This document shows positions 17,456-25,866 of a stretch of 64,000 nucleotides of DNA, one piece after another (position 1 is the stretch's first letter; every line of letters begins with the position of its first letter). The translations under genes and the position numbers were made by a program. The notes beneath the pieces were generated by a model. That model did no database searches and was not told where the DNA came from. It was given only the letters and a program-made list of their open reading frames with translations. Source of the stretch: Ideonella margarita (lineage in GTDB: Bacteria; Pseudomonadota; Gammaproteobacteria; Burkholderiales; Burkholderiaceae_C); contig NZ_JBBUTI010000001.1 in assembly GCF_038066635.1 (NCBI RefSeq), positions 558,001 through 622,000 on the forward strand, given 5' to 3'.

Positions 17456-20056
17456 TCAGGCTCCGGTTTCGTGGCCAGCGCGGGTCGTGGCCGTGTGCCG
17501 TTCACCTTGCTCCAGCGCCCGCCAACGCACGGTGCCGAGGCCCTGATGGCCGGGCGTGTTTTGCCAAGGCACCAGCACCGCGCTGCCGGGCGCCAGGTCG
17601 ATGAAGTTGTCGTCGAACGCCACGCCCTCGGCTTCCATCCACAGGCCCTTCACCGGCACGTCGGACTGCACGCGCAACAGGCTCTCGCTCAACAGCTCGA
17701 AGCGCGGGCTGGCGGCGGGCAGGGTGTGGAACTTGAAGGGCTCGGGCCAGGCGCAGTCGCGGGCCAGGATGGGGGCGGTGTCGGTGTGGCTGTCGTTGTG
17801 TAGGTCAGCATCGCTCGCCAGCAGTTCGCCCATCACCGGCAGGTGTGACTCAGGCAGGGTCACCAGTCGCTCGGTGGTCGCATTGGCGTCGGCGTTCAAC
17901 AGCACCTTGTCGCTCCACACGCGCACGCCGTCCAGCGTGTGCAGGTGCAGCGCCAGCTTCAGCGCGCGCGCCGGACCAGCGTTCATCACGGTGAGACGGG
18001 CCTGACCCGCCTGCAGCCGCAGGGCCACAGCCAGCGGCGCCAGCGCCCGCCGGATGCCGTGCCAGGCCGGCTTCAGGTGCCCGCCGCTGTCGATGATGGC
18101 CCAGCTGACGGCTGGCCAGCAGTCGTTCAATTGCCAGACCAGCGCACCGCCCACGGCCCGCGCGCCGGGTTTCTGCCAGCGTCGCCGGAAGGCCTGGTAG
18201 GCGCAGCGCATGGCTTCGGCCTGGATGAACTGCGTGGCGTACACATGCTCGGCCAGCGTGGTGACACTGCGCAGGTTGTCAGCCATGTAGACGGCCAGCC
18301 GGCGGTGGCCGTCGGGCTCGCCGGAGCCAGCCTTGTTGTGCCACATCAGCGTGCGGCTTTCCGGGTAGCGCTCGGCCTTTGGCAGCGCCTCATGCAGCAC
18401 CGCCAGGCTGGCATGGGATTGCATGCCGAACTCGCTCACGAAACGCCCCTGCACCTCTTCATAGCGCTGGTAGGGCAGCATCTGCTGGTGCCACACCTCC
18501 CAGCTGTGGCGATCTCCCGCAGTGGGGTCTGACGACAGCGGCCCGCCGTCGCCACCGGGTGTCCACGGGCTGCCGGGCCAGTAGAGGCTGCCCGGGTGCA
18601 GCGCGGCGCACAGGGCCGGCAGGCGCTGCTCATACAGCAGGCGCGCATCGAACTGGCCCGGGGCGATGCCCGGCCCGTGGGCGCCGATCGATTCGGCCAC
18701 CGCATAGTCTTCGTTGTTGCCGCACCAGATGGCGAGGCTGGCACGGTGCCGCAGGCGTTTGACGGCGGCGGCCGCTTCGGCCGTCACGGTGGCTTCAAAG
18801 GCCGGGTTGGCCGGGTACATGCCGCAGGCGAACAGGAAGTCTTGCCAGACGAGCAGGCCGAGTTCGTCGCAGGCGTCATAAAACGCCTCTGACTCATAGA
18901 TGCCGCCACCCCACACGCGCAGCATGTTCATGTGGCCGGCAGCGGCCTGGGCCACGCGGGCGCGCACCCGCGCTGGCGTGACGCGCTCCAGCAGGTTGTC
19001 ATCGGGAATCCAGTTCGCGCCGCCGATGAACACCTCCTGCCCGTTCACCTCGAAGCAGAAGCTGGTGCCGGCCTCGCCTTCAACCGGTGCCTGCACCAGC
19101 GCCACGGTGCGCAGGCCGATGCGGCGTGTGTCCTGGGCCACCACGCTGCCGGCCTGGTGTACGCAGGTGTGCAGCTCATACAAGGGCTGATCGCCCAGGC
19201 CGCGTGGCCACCAGAGCTGGGCCGCCTCAATCACCAGATGCGCATGGACCTGTGGGCTGGCATCGCAGTCGATGTGGGCCACCAGCGCGCCGTCCGGGCC
19301 GCGCAGCGTGTGGCTCAGGGTCAGGCCGGCCAGGTTGCCCAGCAGCTGCGTGCTCACGCGCACCTGCGCGCGCCGGGTTGTGAGGTTCACCTCGGTCTGC
19401 GGGTGCACCTCCGCCAGGCGCACATGCCAGCTTTCGCGGCGCACGGGCTGCCACGGCCCGCTGGTGAGCAGCACCGGGCCCCAGTCCCAGCCGAAGTGGT
19501 ACTGCGCCTTGCGCAGGTGCAGCCGGGCACTGTCGCCGTTCCACAGGCGGCGTTGGCCCTGGGTGGCTTCGAGCGCGCGGGCGGCAGCCAGTGGCGGGTC
19601 GAACCGCAAGAGCAACTCATTGCCGCTTGGTTGGAGCAAGGCCCGGATGTCAGTCCGCAGCGGCACGAACATGTTGCTGCTGGTGAACAGCAGCTGGCCG
19701 TTGAGCCAGGCGCTGCACACGGTGTCCAGGCCATCAAACACCAGCTCTTCATGCGGTGCGAGGTTGTCGATGCCCGGCACGTCGAAACGCAGGCGCCAAG
19801 CCCAGGTGCGCTCACCCACCCATTGCACGTCGGTTTCCTGGGTGCCGCGCGCCACGTCGGGCAGCAGGCCGGCGGCCATCAGCGCACCGTGGGTGGTGCC
19901 GGGCACGGTGGCGGGCAGCCAGGCCGAGGTGGGCAGGGCACCGATGTGGGCGGGCTCAGCCGCGGCAGGCACCTCGGCCAGTTGCCAGCCGGTGTGCAGC
20001 GCCATGCTGCGTGTGGCGAGCGGGCTGTGTGGCTGCGGGACAAACGAATGCGTCAT
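17456..20056 (-). CDS. GH2 beta-mannosidase, cytoplasmic
   Basis: An 866-residue GH2 enzyme of the beta-mannosidase type, starting at ATG 20056 (MTHSFVPQ). Order: jelly-roll domain, immunoglobulin-like domains, TIM barrel, C-terminal domains. The acid/base is E449 in WCGNNEDY and the nucleophile is E542 in FVSEFGMQ. AQYHFGWDWGPVLL and ANWIPDDNLLERV are typical of mannosidases. There is no signal peptide, so it should cleave mannose from the non-reducing end of imported manno-oligosaccharides. A longer reading from ATG 20146 is possible but adds residues without family resemblance. No Shine-Dalgarno is seen before 20056; a LacI-type operator touches the start codon. The gene is divergent from the mannan operon. 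Confidence 0.92.
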   Translation of the reverse strand: MTHSFVPQPHSPLATRSMALHTGWQLAEVPAAAEPAHIGALPTSAWLPATVPGTTHGALMAAGLLPDVARGTQETDVQWVGERTWAWRLRFDVPGIDNLAPHEELVFDGLDTVCSAWLNGQLLFTSSNMFVPLRTDIRALLQPSGNELLLRFDPPLAAARALEATQGQRRLWNGDSARLHLRKAQYHFGWDWGPVLLTSGPWQPVRRESWHVRLAEVHPQTEVNLTTRRAQVRVSTQLLGNLAGLTLSHTLRGPDGALVAHIDCDASPQVHAHLVIEAAQLWWPRGLGDQPLYELHTCVHQAGSVVAQDTRRIGLRTVALVQAPVEGEAGTSFCFEVNGQEVFIGGANWIPDDNLLERVTPARVRARVAQAAAGHMNMLRVWGGGIYESEAFYDACDELGLLVWQDFLFACGMYPANPAFEATVTAEAAAAVKRLRHRASLAIWCGNNEDYAVAESIGAHGPGIAPGQFDARLLYEQRLPALCAALHPGSLYWPGSPWTPGGDGGPLSSDPTAGDRHSWEVWHQQMLPYQRYEEVQGRFVSEFGMQSHASLAVLHEALPKAERYPESRTLMWHNKAGSGEPDGHRRLAVYMADNLRSVTTLAEHVYATQFIQAEAMRCAYQAFRRRWQKPGARAVGGALVWQLNDCWPAVSWAIIDSGGHLKPAWHGIRRALAPLAVALRLQAGQARLTVMNAGPARALKLALHLHTLDGVRVWSDKVLLNADANATTERLVTLPESHLPVMGELLASDADLHNDSHTDTAPILARDCAWPEPFKFHTLPAASPRFELLSESLLRVQSDVPVKGLWMEAEGVAFDDNFIDLAPGSAVLVPWQNTPGHQGLGTVRWRALEQGERHTATTRAGHETGA

Positions 20057-20067
20057 TTTTACTAAAC
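20057..20067. promoter_or_regulatory. LacI-type operator copy A, touching the GH2 start codon
   Basis: TTTTACTAAAC matches 10 of 11 bases of the palindrome GTTTACTAAAC found twice elsewhere in this locus. It ends directly against the ATG of the GH2 mannosidase gene, so a bound repressor would block transcription or initiation there. Confidence 0.6.
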
Positions 20068-20153
20068 AAATACGTGAGTGACGGCCGATTGGGTGCACGC
20101 AAGCCAGTGAAAGCCCGAACTTGTCAGCCGTGGTTTTCAAAATCATACTGTCT

Positions 20154-20164
20154 GTTTACTAAAC
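20154..20164. promoter_or_regulatory. LacI-type operator copy B in the divergent GH2/GH5 promoter
   Basis: A perfect palindrome GTTTACTAAAC around a central C. It lies 97 bp (centre to centre) from copy A and 69-79 bp before the GH5-like start, so both divergent transcripts could be controlled, possibly with DNA looping between the two copies. Confidence 0.65.
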
Positions 20165-20232
20165 TACACTCAGGGTGTTCACCAGCGCGCAGGCCGATGG
20201 CCGCTGCGCCCGCTGGCCTTGCACGAAGCCTC

Positions 20233-22155
20233 ATGACCGATGCGTTGAACCCGCCCCTGATGCCCCGCCGCGCCCTGATGGGTGCGGCGATGAGCGTTGC
20301 GAACGCCGTGCTGGGTGCCAGCGCACTTGGTGCAGGCCCGGCTGTTGGCGGCTCGTTGGCCCAGCCCGGCGTGGCGCCTGAGCTGCCCTGGGCCGGCCCG
20401 GTGCGACATGCCGGTGGGTGGCTGGAGTGGTCGCGGCCCACGCCGTCGTCGGTGAGCCCGGCTGCGTGGTTCGACCCCGATCAGCACGATGTCTGGTGTG
20501 ACTTTGAAGGGCCGGGTGGTGCGCACCTGCGGGCCACCGCCTTCTGGCACAACGACGCGCGCCAGGGTGGCCGCTGGTTGCTGCGGCTGTTCCCCACGGT
20601 GCCGGGCCGCTGGCAGGGCACTGTTCAGGGGAGCATCGGCGGCGGCGCACCGCAAGATTTGGGTCGGGTGCCTGCGGCGGATGTTGCCCGGGTGCCGCGC
20701 CACCACCACATCAGCCTGGACGCCAGCAATCCGCGCTACTTCGCCTTTGAAGACGGCACGCCCCATGTGCCGGTCGGTCTGAACATCTGCTGGGGCATGA
20801 GCGACGACACCCTGGCCGATTACCGCCGCTGGTTCACCCGGCTGGCAGCCCAGGGCGGCAACTTTGCCCGGCTCTGGATGGCCAGCTGGAGCTTCGGCAT
20901 CGAGTGGGTGGACACGGGCCTGGGCAACTACGCGCGGCGCATGACGCAGGCGGAACTGCTGGACGAAGTGTTTGCGCTGGCAGAGTCACTCGGCATCAAG
21001 CTGATGCTGTGCCTGGTCAATCACGGCGCCTTCTCGGAAAACGCCGACAGCGAATGGGCCCGCAACCCGTACAACCAGCGGCTGGGCGGCCCGCTGGCCA
21101 CGCCCGACACCTTCGTCACAGACGAGGTTGCGCAGCGGCTGTTCGAGAGGCGCGTGCGCTACATCGCGGCGCGCTGGTCACACAGCCCGGCGCTGCACAG
21201 CTGGGAGTGGTGGAACGAGGTCACCTGGACGCCGATCCGCGCGGCGGAGCTGCGCCCCTGGATCGCCCGCATGAGCCGGGTGCTGGACCGCCACGACCCT
21301 TACCGCCGCCTGCGCACCACCAGCTGGGCCGACCGTGGTGACGCCACCACCTGGCAGATGCAACAGCTGGATTTCGTGCAGCAGCATGACTACACGCTGA
21401 ACGACCCGATCGACCACTACGCCGCATCGGCACGGGCCTGGGAGGCTGACGGCCTGGCACACAAGCCGTGGGTGCCCGGCGAGCTGGGTCTGGAAACCGA
21501 ATACGACATCGCCACGCCGCGGCCGTTCGAAGCCGATGCCGTGCACCTGCACAACGGCCTGTGGGCGCCGCTGTTTCTGGGCTATGCCAGCACGGCCTGG
21601 TACTGGTGGTGGGACAAGATGGTCGACCCGCAACGCCGCTGGAGCGCCTATCGCGGGGTGTCACGATTCCTTGATCAGTTGCATGGCAGCGGCTTGCGGC
21701 TGTCTGCCCATCGCCCCCATCCGCCGCAACAGGCTCAGCTGATGAGCCCGCAGCTGCCCGCCGGTGGTGAGCCGGCTTCGGGTGTGCCACCGATGGCTGC
21801 GAGCCCTGACGCCCGCGCGCTGGCGATGGTGGGTGCGCGCAGCGCGCTGGTGTGGGTGCGTGCCCATCTGCACGATGCCTCGGCGCTGCGCCGGGCCTGG
21901 CGCCAGGAAACGGGCGGCAAGCACCCGGCCCAGCCCTGGACGCCGCGTTACCCCTTGCTGAAACAGCACCGCGTTGTGCTGGACGCTCTGGCGCTGCCGG
22001 ACGGACCGGTGCGGGTGCGCTGGCTGGACCCGGCCACCGGCCATGCGATGGCGCCGCTGCCCACGCCCGCGGTGTGTCGCGGCGGCACGCTGGTGCTGGC
22101 CGTGCCTGCTTTCCAGCGTGATCTGGTGGCCATCGTCATGGCCGCACACGCCTGA
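20233..22155 (+). CDS. Exported DUF5060/GH5-like glycoside hydrolase (putative mannan-active)
   Basis: A 640-residue protein from ATG 20233; an in-frame ATG at 20197 is an alternative. The N-terminus has PRRALMG followed by a hydrophobic stretch to SLAQPG, a Tat-like or Sec signal. Residues about 50-160 form a DUF5060-type beta-sandwich (WFDPDQHDVWCDFEGPGG). The following (beta/alpha)8 barrel has PHVPVGLNICWG, NFARLWMASWSFGIEW, a probable acid/base glutamate in WEWWNEVTW and a probable nucleophile in PGELGLETEYD. Proteins of this build are GH5-clan glycosidases of varied specificity. The flanking GH2 mannosidase, GH27 and epimerases suggest a mannan or glucomannan substrate. The exact family number cannot be settled by eye. 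Confidence 0.8.
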   Translation: MTDALNPPLMPRRALMGAAMSVANAVLGASALGAGPAVGGSLAQPGVAPELPWAGPVRHAGGWLEWSRPTPSSVSPAAWFDPDQHDVWCDFEGPGGAHLRATAFWHNDARQGGRWLLRLFPTVPGRWQGTVQGSIGGGAPQDLGRVPAADVARVPRHHHISLDASNPRYFAFEDGTPHVPVGLNICWGMSDDTLADYRRWFTRLAAQGGNFARLWMASWSFGIEWVDTGLGNYARRMTQAELLDEVFALAESLGIKLMLCLVNHGAFSENADSEWARNPYNQRLGGPLATPDTFVTDEVAQRLFERRVRYIAARWSHSPALHSWEWWNEVTWTPIRAAELRPWIARMSRVLDRHDPYRRLRTTSWADRGDATTWQMQQLDFVQQHDYTLNDPIDHYAASARAWEADGLAHKPWVPGELGLETEYDIATPRPFEADAVHLHNGLWAPLFLGYASTAWYWWWDKMVDPQRRWSAYRGVSRFLDQLHGSGLRLSAHRPHPPQQAQLMSPQLPAGGEPASGVPPMAASPDARALAMVGARSALVWVRAHLHDASALRRAWRQETGGKHPAQPWTPRYPLLKQHRVVLDALALPDGPVRVRWLDPATGHAMAPLPTPAVCRGGTLVLAVPAFQRDLVAIVMAAHA

Positions 22156-22250
22156 TCGGGCTGAGCCACATGCCCAGGCTGCCCGGTTTGTCCTCACACC
22201 GCTCCGTGCACCCATCACCACACCAACCACTACACCATTCACTGCTGTCG

Positions 22251-23483
22251 ATGCCTGCTTCCGAGATCCAGACCGCCTGGGCCCAGCGCCTGCAACGCGA
22301 ACTTGCGCAAAACGTGCTGCCCTGGTGGCAGGCGTCGATCTTTGATGCCGAAGGGCGCGTGCTGGGCGGGCGTGCCAACGACGGTGCCGTGCTGGACGCA
22401 CCGCGCACCGCCGTGCTGGGCACCCGGCTGCTGTGGACCTTCACCACGGCCCAGCGCCGCCTGGGGCGCAACCCGGCGCTTGATCTGGCCGCCGAGCGCG
22501 CGCTGGCCTGGGTGCGCGGCACGCTGACCGACCCGGTGCATGGCGGCGTGTTCTGGTCAGTGGATGGGGACGGCCAGCCGGTGGCCGACCACAAGCAGAC
22601 CTACGCGCAGGCCTTTGCCATCTACGCCTTGATGGCCCAGCACGCGGCCGACTGTGCGGCCCAAGGCCTGCCGCTGGCCGCCGTCACACCCGCCGCACAA
22701 GACGCGCTGCGTTTGTTCGACCTGCTCGACACCCATGCCCGCGACGGCCAGGCAGGCGGTTACATGGAGGCCTGCACCCGTGACTGGCAACCCTTGCCCG
22801 ATGCGACGCTGTCGGCGGACGAGCCACCCGCCGCGCGGTCGATGAACACCCTGCTGCATGTGCTGGAAGCCTTCACCGAACTGTTGCGCTGCCACCGGCA
22901 ACCCTTGGTGGCCACGCGCCTGCGTGAGCTGGTCGAGATCTTCCTCGACCGCCTCTGGCTGCCCGGGCAGCGCTGCTTCGGCCTGTTCTTCTCGATCGAC
23001 TGGCGGCCGATGACCACGCAGGTGTCGTGGGGGCATGACATCGAGGCGGCCTGGCTGCTGCGGCGCGCCTGCGAGGTGCTGGCTGATGACGACCTGAGCC
23101 GCCGCGTTGATGCGCTGGTGCCGCAGGTGGCCGATGCCGTGCTGCAGGGCGGCGTGGCGGATGACGGCAGCGTGCTGGGGGCTGGCCTGTTTGATGGCCG
23201 CGTCACCGATGCGCGGCGCCACTGGTGGTGTCAGGCCGAGGCCATGGTCGGCTTCTGGGATGCCTGGCAGCTGACGGGCGACCCGCGCTTTCAGCGCGCG
23301 GCATGGCGGGTGTGGCAGCACATCGACAAGCATCATGTCGACCCGGTGGGTGGCGACTGGCTCAAGACCCTGGACGAGCAGCTGCACCCGGTCGACAGCA
23401 TCCCGAGGGCGGGCCCTTGGGAATGCCCGTACCACCATGTGCGGGCCTGCGTTGAAATGATGGAGCGGCTGGCTCATGCGTAA
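22251..23483 (+). CDS. AGE-family sugar 2-epimerase, cellobiose 2-epimerase-like
   Basis: A 410-residue (alpha/alpha)6-barrel protein from ATG 22251 (MPASEIQTAW). Active-site segments match cellobiose 2-epimerases: SWGHDIEAAWLL, HWWCQAEAMVGF and the C-terminal GPWECPYHHVRACVEMM. Such enzymes interconvert glucose and mannose at the reducing end of beta-1,4-disaccharides, for example mannobiose to mannosyl-glucose. In other mannan loci the product goes to a GH130 phosphorylase, but none is in this window, so the GH2 mannosidase may use the product. The 95-bp leader is rich in C and A, poor in G, and has no clear ribosome-binding site. The stop overlaps the next start by 8 bp. Confidence 0.85.
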   Translation: MPASEIQTAWAQRLQRELAQNVLPWWQASIFDAEGRVLGGRANDGAVLDAPRTAVLGTRLLWTFTTAQRRLGRNPALDLAAERALAWVRGTLTDPVHGGVFWSVDGDGQPVADHKQTYAQAFAIYALMAQHAADCAAQGLPLAAVTPAAQDALRLFDLLDTHARDGQAGGYMEACTRDWQPLPDATLSADEPPAARSMNTLLHVLEAFTELLRCHRQPLVATRLRELVEIFLDRLWLPGQRCFGLFFSIDWRPMTTQVSWGHDIEAAWLLRRACEVLADDDLSRRVDALVPQVADAVLQGGVADDGSVLGAGLFDGRVTDARRHWWCQAEAMVGFWDAWQLTGDPRFQRAAWRVWQHIDKHHVDPVGGDWLKTLDEQLHPVDSIPRAGPWECPYHHVRACVEMMERLAHA

Positions 23484-25866
23484 GCTGCGCGGCGCGGATG
23501 AGAGGGCGAACACGGGGTGGCGAAAGGTGGTGGGCATGGTGACTGGGTTGTTGGTGGGGGTGGGCTTGGCGGTGGGCCTGGTGCCTGAGGCCGCGGCGGG
23601 GCAGGCGGCCACGGCGTCGGTATTGCCAGCGGCAGGTGGCCTGCAGCGCACGGCGCCGGTGGTCGATCAGCGCCTGAACGCCACGCTGCAGGCGCTGGCC
23701 GCGGGCCGGCCCATCAACGTGGTGGCCATCGGAGGCTCCATCACCACCGGCTACGCCGCCAACCCGCCGCGTGAGCGCGGCTGGGCGGCGCAGGTCGGCG
23801 CCTGGTTGAAGACGCGCGGCCAGGTGCGCTTCATCAACGCGGGCCTGAGTGGCACCGACTCTGCGGTGGCCGTGCAACGCGTGCAGGCACAGGTGCTGGC
23901 CGAATCGCCAGACCTGGTGCTGGTGGAGTTTGGTGTCAACGACGAGTGGCTGGATGCGCATGTGCGCGGCAGCAGTTATGAAGGCCTGTTGCGCCAGCTG
24001 CTGGCCGCACCAGGCCGCCCGGCGGTGCTGCCCGTGATGTTGACGCGCCAGCACAACCAGGGCCGTGATGCAGGCGATGTGCAGCGCACTTTGGCGGCGC
24101 GCTACGGCCTGAGCAGCATCGATGTGGGCGGTGCGGTGACGCAACTCGCCAGCATGGGTGGTGCCGATTGGCAGCAGCTGTACGACGAGCCCGTGCATCC
24201 GAACCAGCGCGGCCATGACCTGATCGCGCGGCTGGTGATCGAGCACCTGCAGGCGGCATCGGCCCGCGTGGTTGAGGCCAAAGACAAGGCGGATGACAAA
24301 GCCAACGACAGGGCTGTGCCGCTGCCCGAACCCCTTCACAGCCTGGCCCACCAGCATGTGCGCCTGTGGCAGGGAGAGGCCCTGCGCCCCTGGCGCCAGC
24401 AAGGTTTCGAGCGTGGCGGCCCGGTGCACCCTGAATGGCCCGCACAAACGCCGGGCTGGCAGACCACCGCCGAGGGTGCCAGCGCGTCGTTCCTGGTGTG
24501 GGGCACCGAGGTGGCCGTGTTCCATGCCGAGAGCGAACACTTCCGAAACCTCGAAGCCTGGGTCGACGACCGCCCGGTGGCGCTGCTGCGTGGCCATGTG
24601 CCTGAGCGCAAAGGCTACTTCGGCTGGCATTACAGCGTGGTAGCCCAGGGGCTGCCACCCGGCGCGCACCTGCTGCATGTGCGCATGCGTGCTGATGAAT
24701 GGCAGGGCAGTGGCCGGCCCGCCAGCCTGCTGGCCGTGATGGGGGCCGGGGTGTACCCACCGGAGGTGCGTGCCCAGCTGCCTGAAGACTTGGTGGCCTT
24801 GCCTGCCAGACTCGACACCACAGCCGACACCACACCCGGCGCCGCGCGCTGGCGCTGGTGGCCGGCCAGCGATGCCCGCCTGCAGTGGACCGGGCGTGTG
24901 GAGGCAGCGCCGGCGGGCGATGCCTCCGCCCGCGGCCTGGCCTGGAGTGGATCCGAGCTGCGGGCCCGCTTCACCGGCTCGACGCTGGCCTTGCGGCTGA
25001 CACCGCGCCACGGCGGCACCAGCCACTACACGCTGGAAGTCGACGGTGAGCGGCTGAGCTTTTCCGTGGGGGGTGCAGGCCGTGGCAACGAGGCCCGCCA
25101 GTGGCAATGGCCGCGGCCGTTGGGGCCGGGCTCGCATGAGCTTCGGCTGGTCAAGCGCACCGAGGGCGCGATGTCCGAATCGATCTTCAACGGCCTGTGG
25201 CTCGACGCCGCCGGCACCTTGTTGCCCGCGCCGCCGCAGCGTCCGCTCCGCCTGGTGTTCTACGGTGATTCGATCACCGCCGGGGCCTGCAATGGCGATA
25301 TCGGCGATGACCAGTACGACGACCTGTCCACCCACGATGGCACCCGGGCCTACGGGGCCTTGACCGCGGCTGCGCTGGGCGCTGATTACCAGGGCCACGC
25401 CGTCAGCGGCATCGGCATCACCCGCACCTGGGGTGAGCTGCTGATGCCGCAGGTGTGGTCGCGTGTGGCGCCGCGGCTGGACGCGCCGGTGGCGCCGGCG
25501 GATGTGCCCAAACCCGAGGTGGTGCTGGTCAACCTGGGTCAGAATGACCATGGTCTGCCGGCCTCGCTGGGGCAGCCTTTTGCCAGTGATTTCGGGGTTC
25601 GTTACCTGTCGTTCGTGCGCAGCTTGCGGCAGCGCCATCCGCAGGCGAAGCTGGTCCTGATGATCGGCGGCATGTCGGCCTGGAAAGAGCAGCCTGCGCT
25701 GCTGAAAACCCTGGCGGACACGGCGTCCACCTTGCGGGCAGAAGGCGACACGCAGGTCTGGACCTATCGTTTCGAGGCCTTCGCCTGGGCACATCCGCGC
25801 ATTGATGTGCACGCGCAGATGGCCGATGAGTTGTTGAATTTCCTGCGCACCGAGGTATTGCGATGA
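23476..25866 (+). CDS. Exported double SGNH carbohydrate esterase (CE17-like plus CE2-like)
   Basis: A 796-residue protein with a signal-like N-terminus (GMVTGLLVGVGLAVGL to AAAGQAA). Residues about 75-255 are an SGNH esterase with S88 in GGSITTGY, N155 in FGVNDEW and H241 in HPNQRGHD. Residues about 280-420 are a beta-sandwich. Residues about 450-580 look like the beta domain of CE2 acetylesterases, followed by a second SGNH domain with S599 in YGDSITAG, N690 in GQNDHG and H773 in AHPRIDVHAQMADE. The two halves resemble the CE17 and CE2 mannan acetylesterases that act together in gut bacteria, here in one chain. The gene overlaps both neighbours, so it belongs to the mannan operon. Family assignment is from motif memory. 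Confidence 0.8.
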   Translation: MRKLRGADERANTGWRKVVGMVTGLLVGVGLAVGLVPEAAAGQAATASVLPAAGGLQRTAPVVDQRLNATLQALAAGRPINVVAIGGSITTGYAANPPRERGWAAQVGAWLKTRGQVRFINAGLSGTDSAVAVQRVQAQVLAESPDLVLVEFGVNDEWLDAHVRGSSYEGLLRQLLAAPGRPAVLPVMLTRQHNQGRDAGDVQRTLAARYGLSSIDVGGAVTQLASMGGADWQQLYDEPVHPNQRGHDLIARLVIEHLQAASARVVEAKDKADDKANDRAVPLPEPLHSLAHQHVRLWQGEALRPWRQQGFERGGPVHPEWPAQTPGWQTTAEGASASFLVWGTEVAVFHAESEHFRNLEAWVDDRPVALLRGHVPERKGYFGWHYSVVAQGLPPGAHLLHVRMRADEWQGSGRPASLLAVMGAGVYPPEVRAQLPEDLVALPARLDTTADTTPGAARWRWWPASDARLQWTGRVEAAPAGDASARGLAWSGSELRARFTGSTLALRLTPRHGGTSHYTLEVDGERLSFSVGGAGRGNEARQWQWPRPLGPGSHELRLVKRTEGAMSESIFNGLWLDAAGTLLPAPPQRPLRLVFYGDSITAGACNGDIGDDQYDDLSTHDGTRAYGALTAAALGADYQGHAVSGIGITRTWGELLMPQVWSRVAPRLDAPVAPADVPKPEVVLVNLGQNDHGLPASLGQPFASDFGVRYLSFVRSLRQRHPQAKLVLMIGGMSAWKEQPALLKTLADTASTLRAEGDTQVWTYRFEAFAWAHPRIDVHAQMADELLNFLRTEVLR

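Noticed and set aside
23362..25812. Open frame of about 816 codons on the minus strand opposite the double esterase
   Set aside because: Low-complexity His/Arg/Gln composition and no domain; the plus strand encodes a protein with two clear SGNH modules and operon overlaps.
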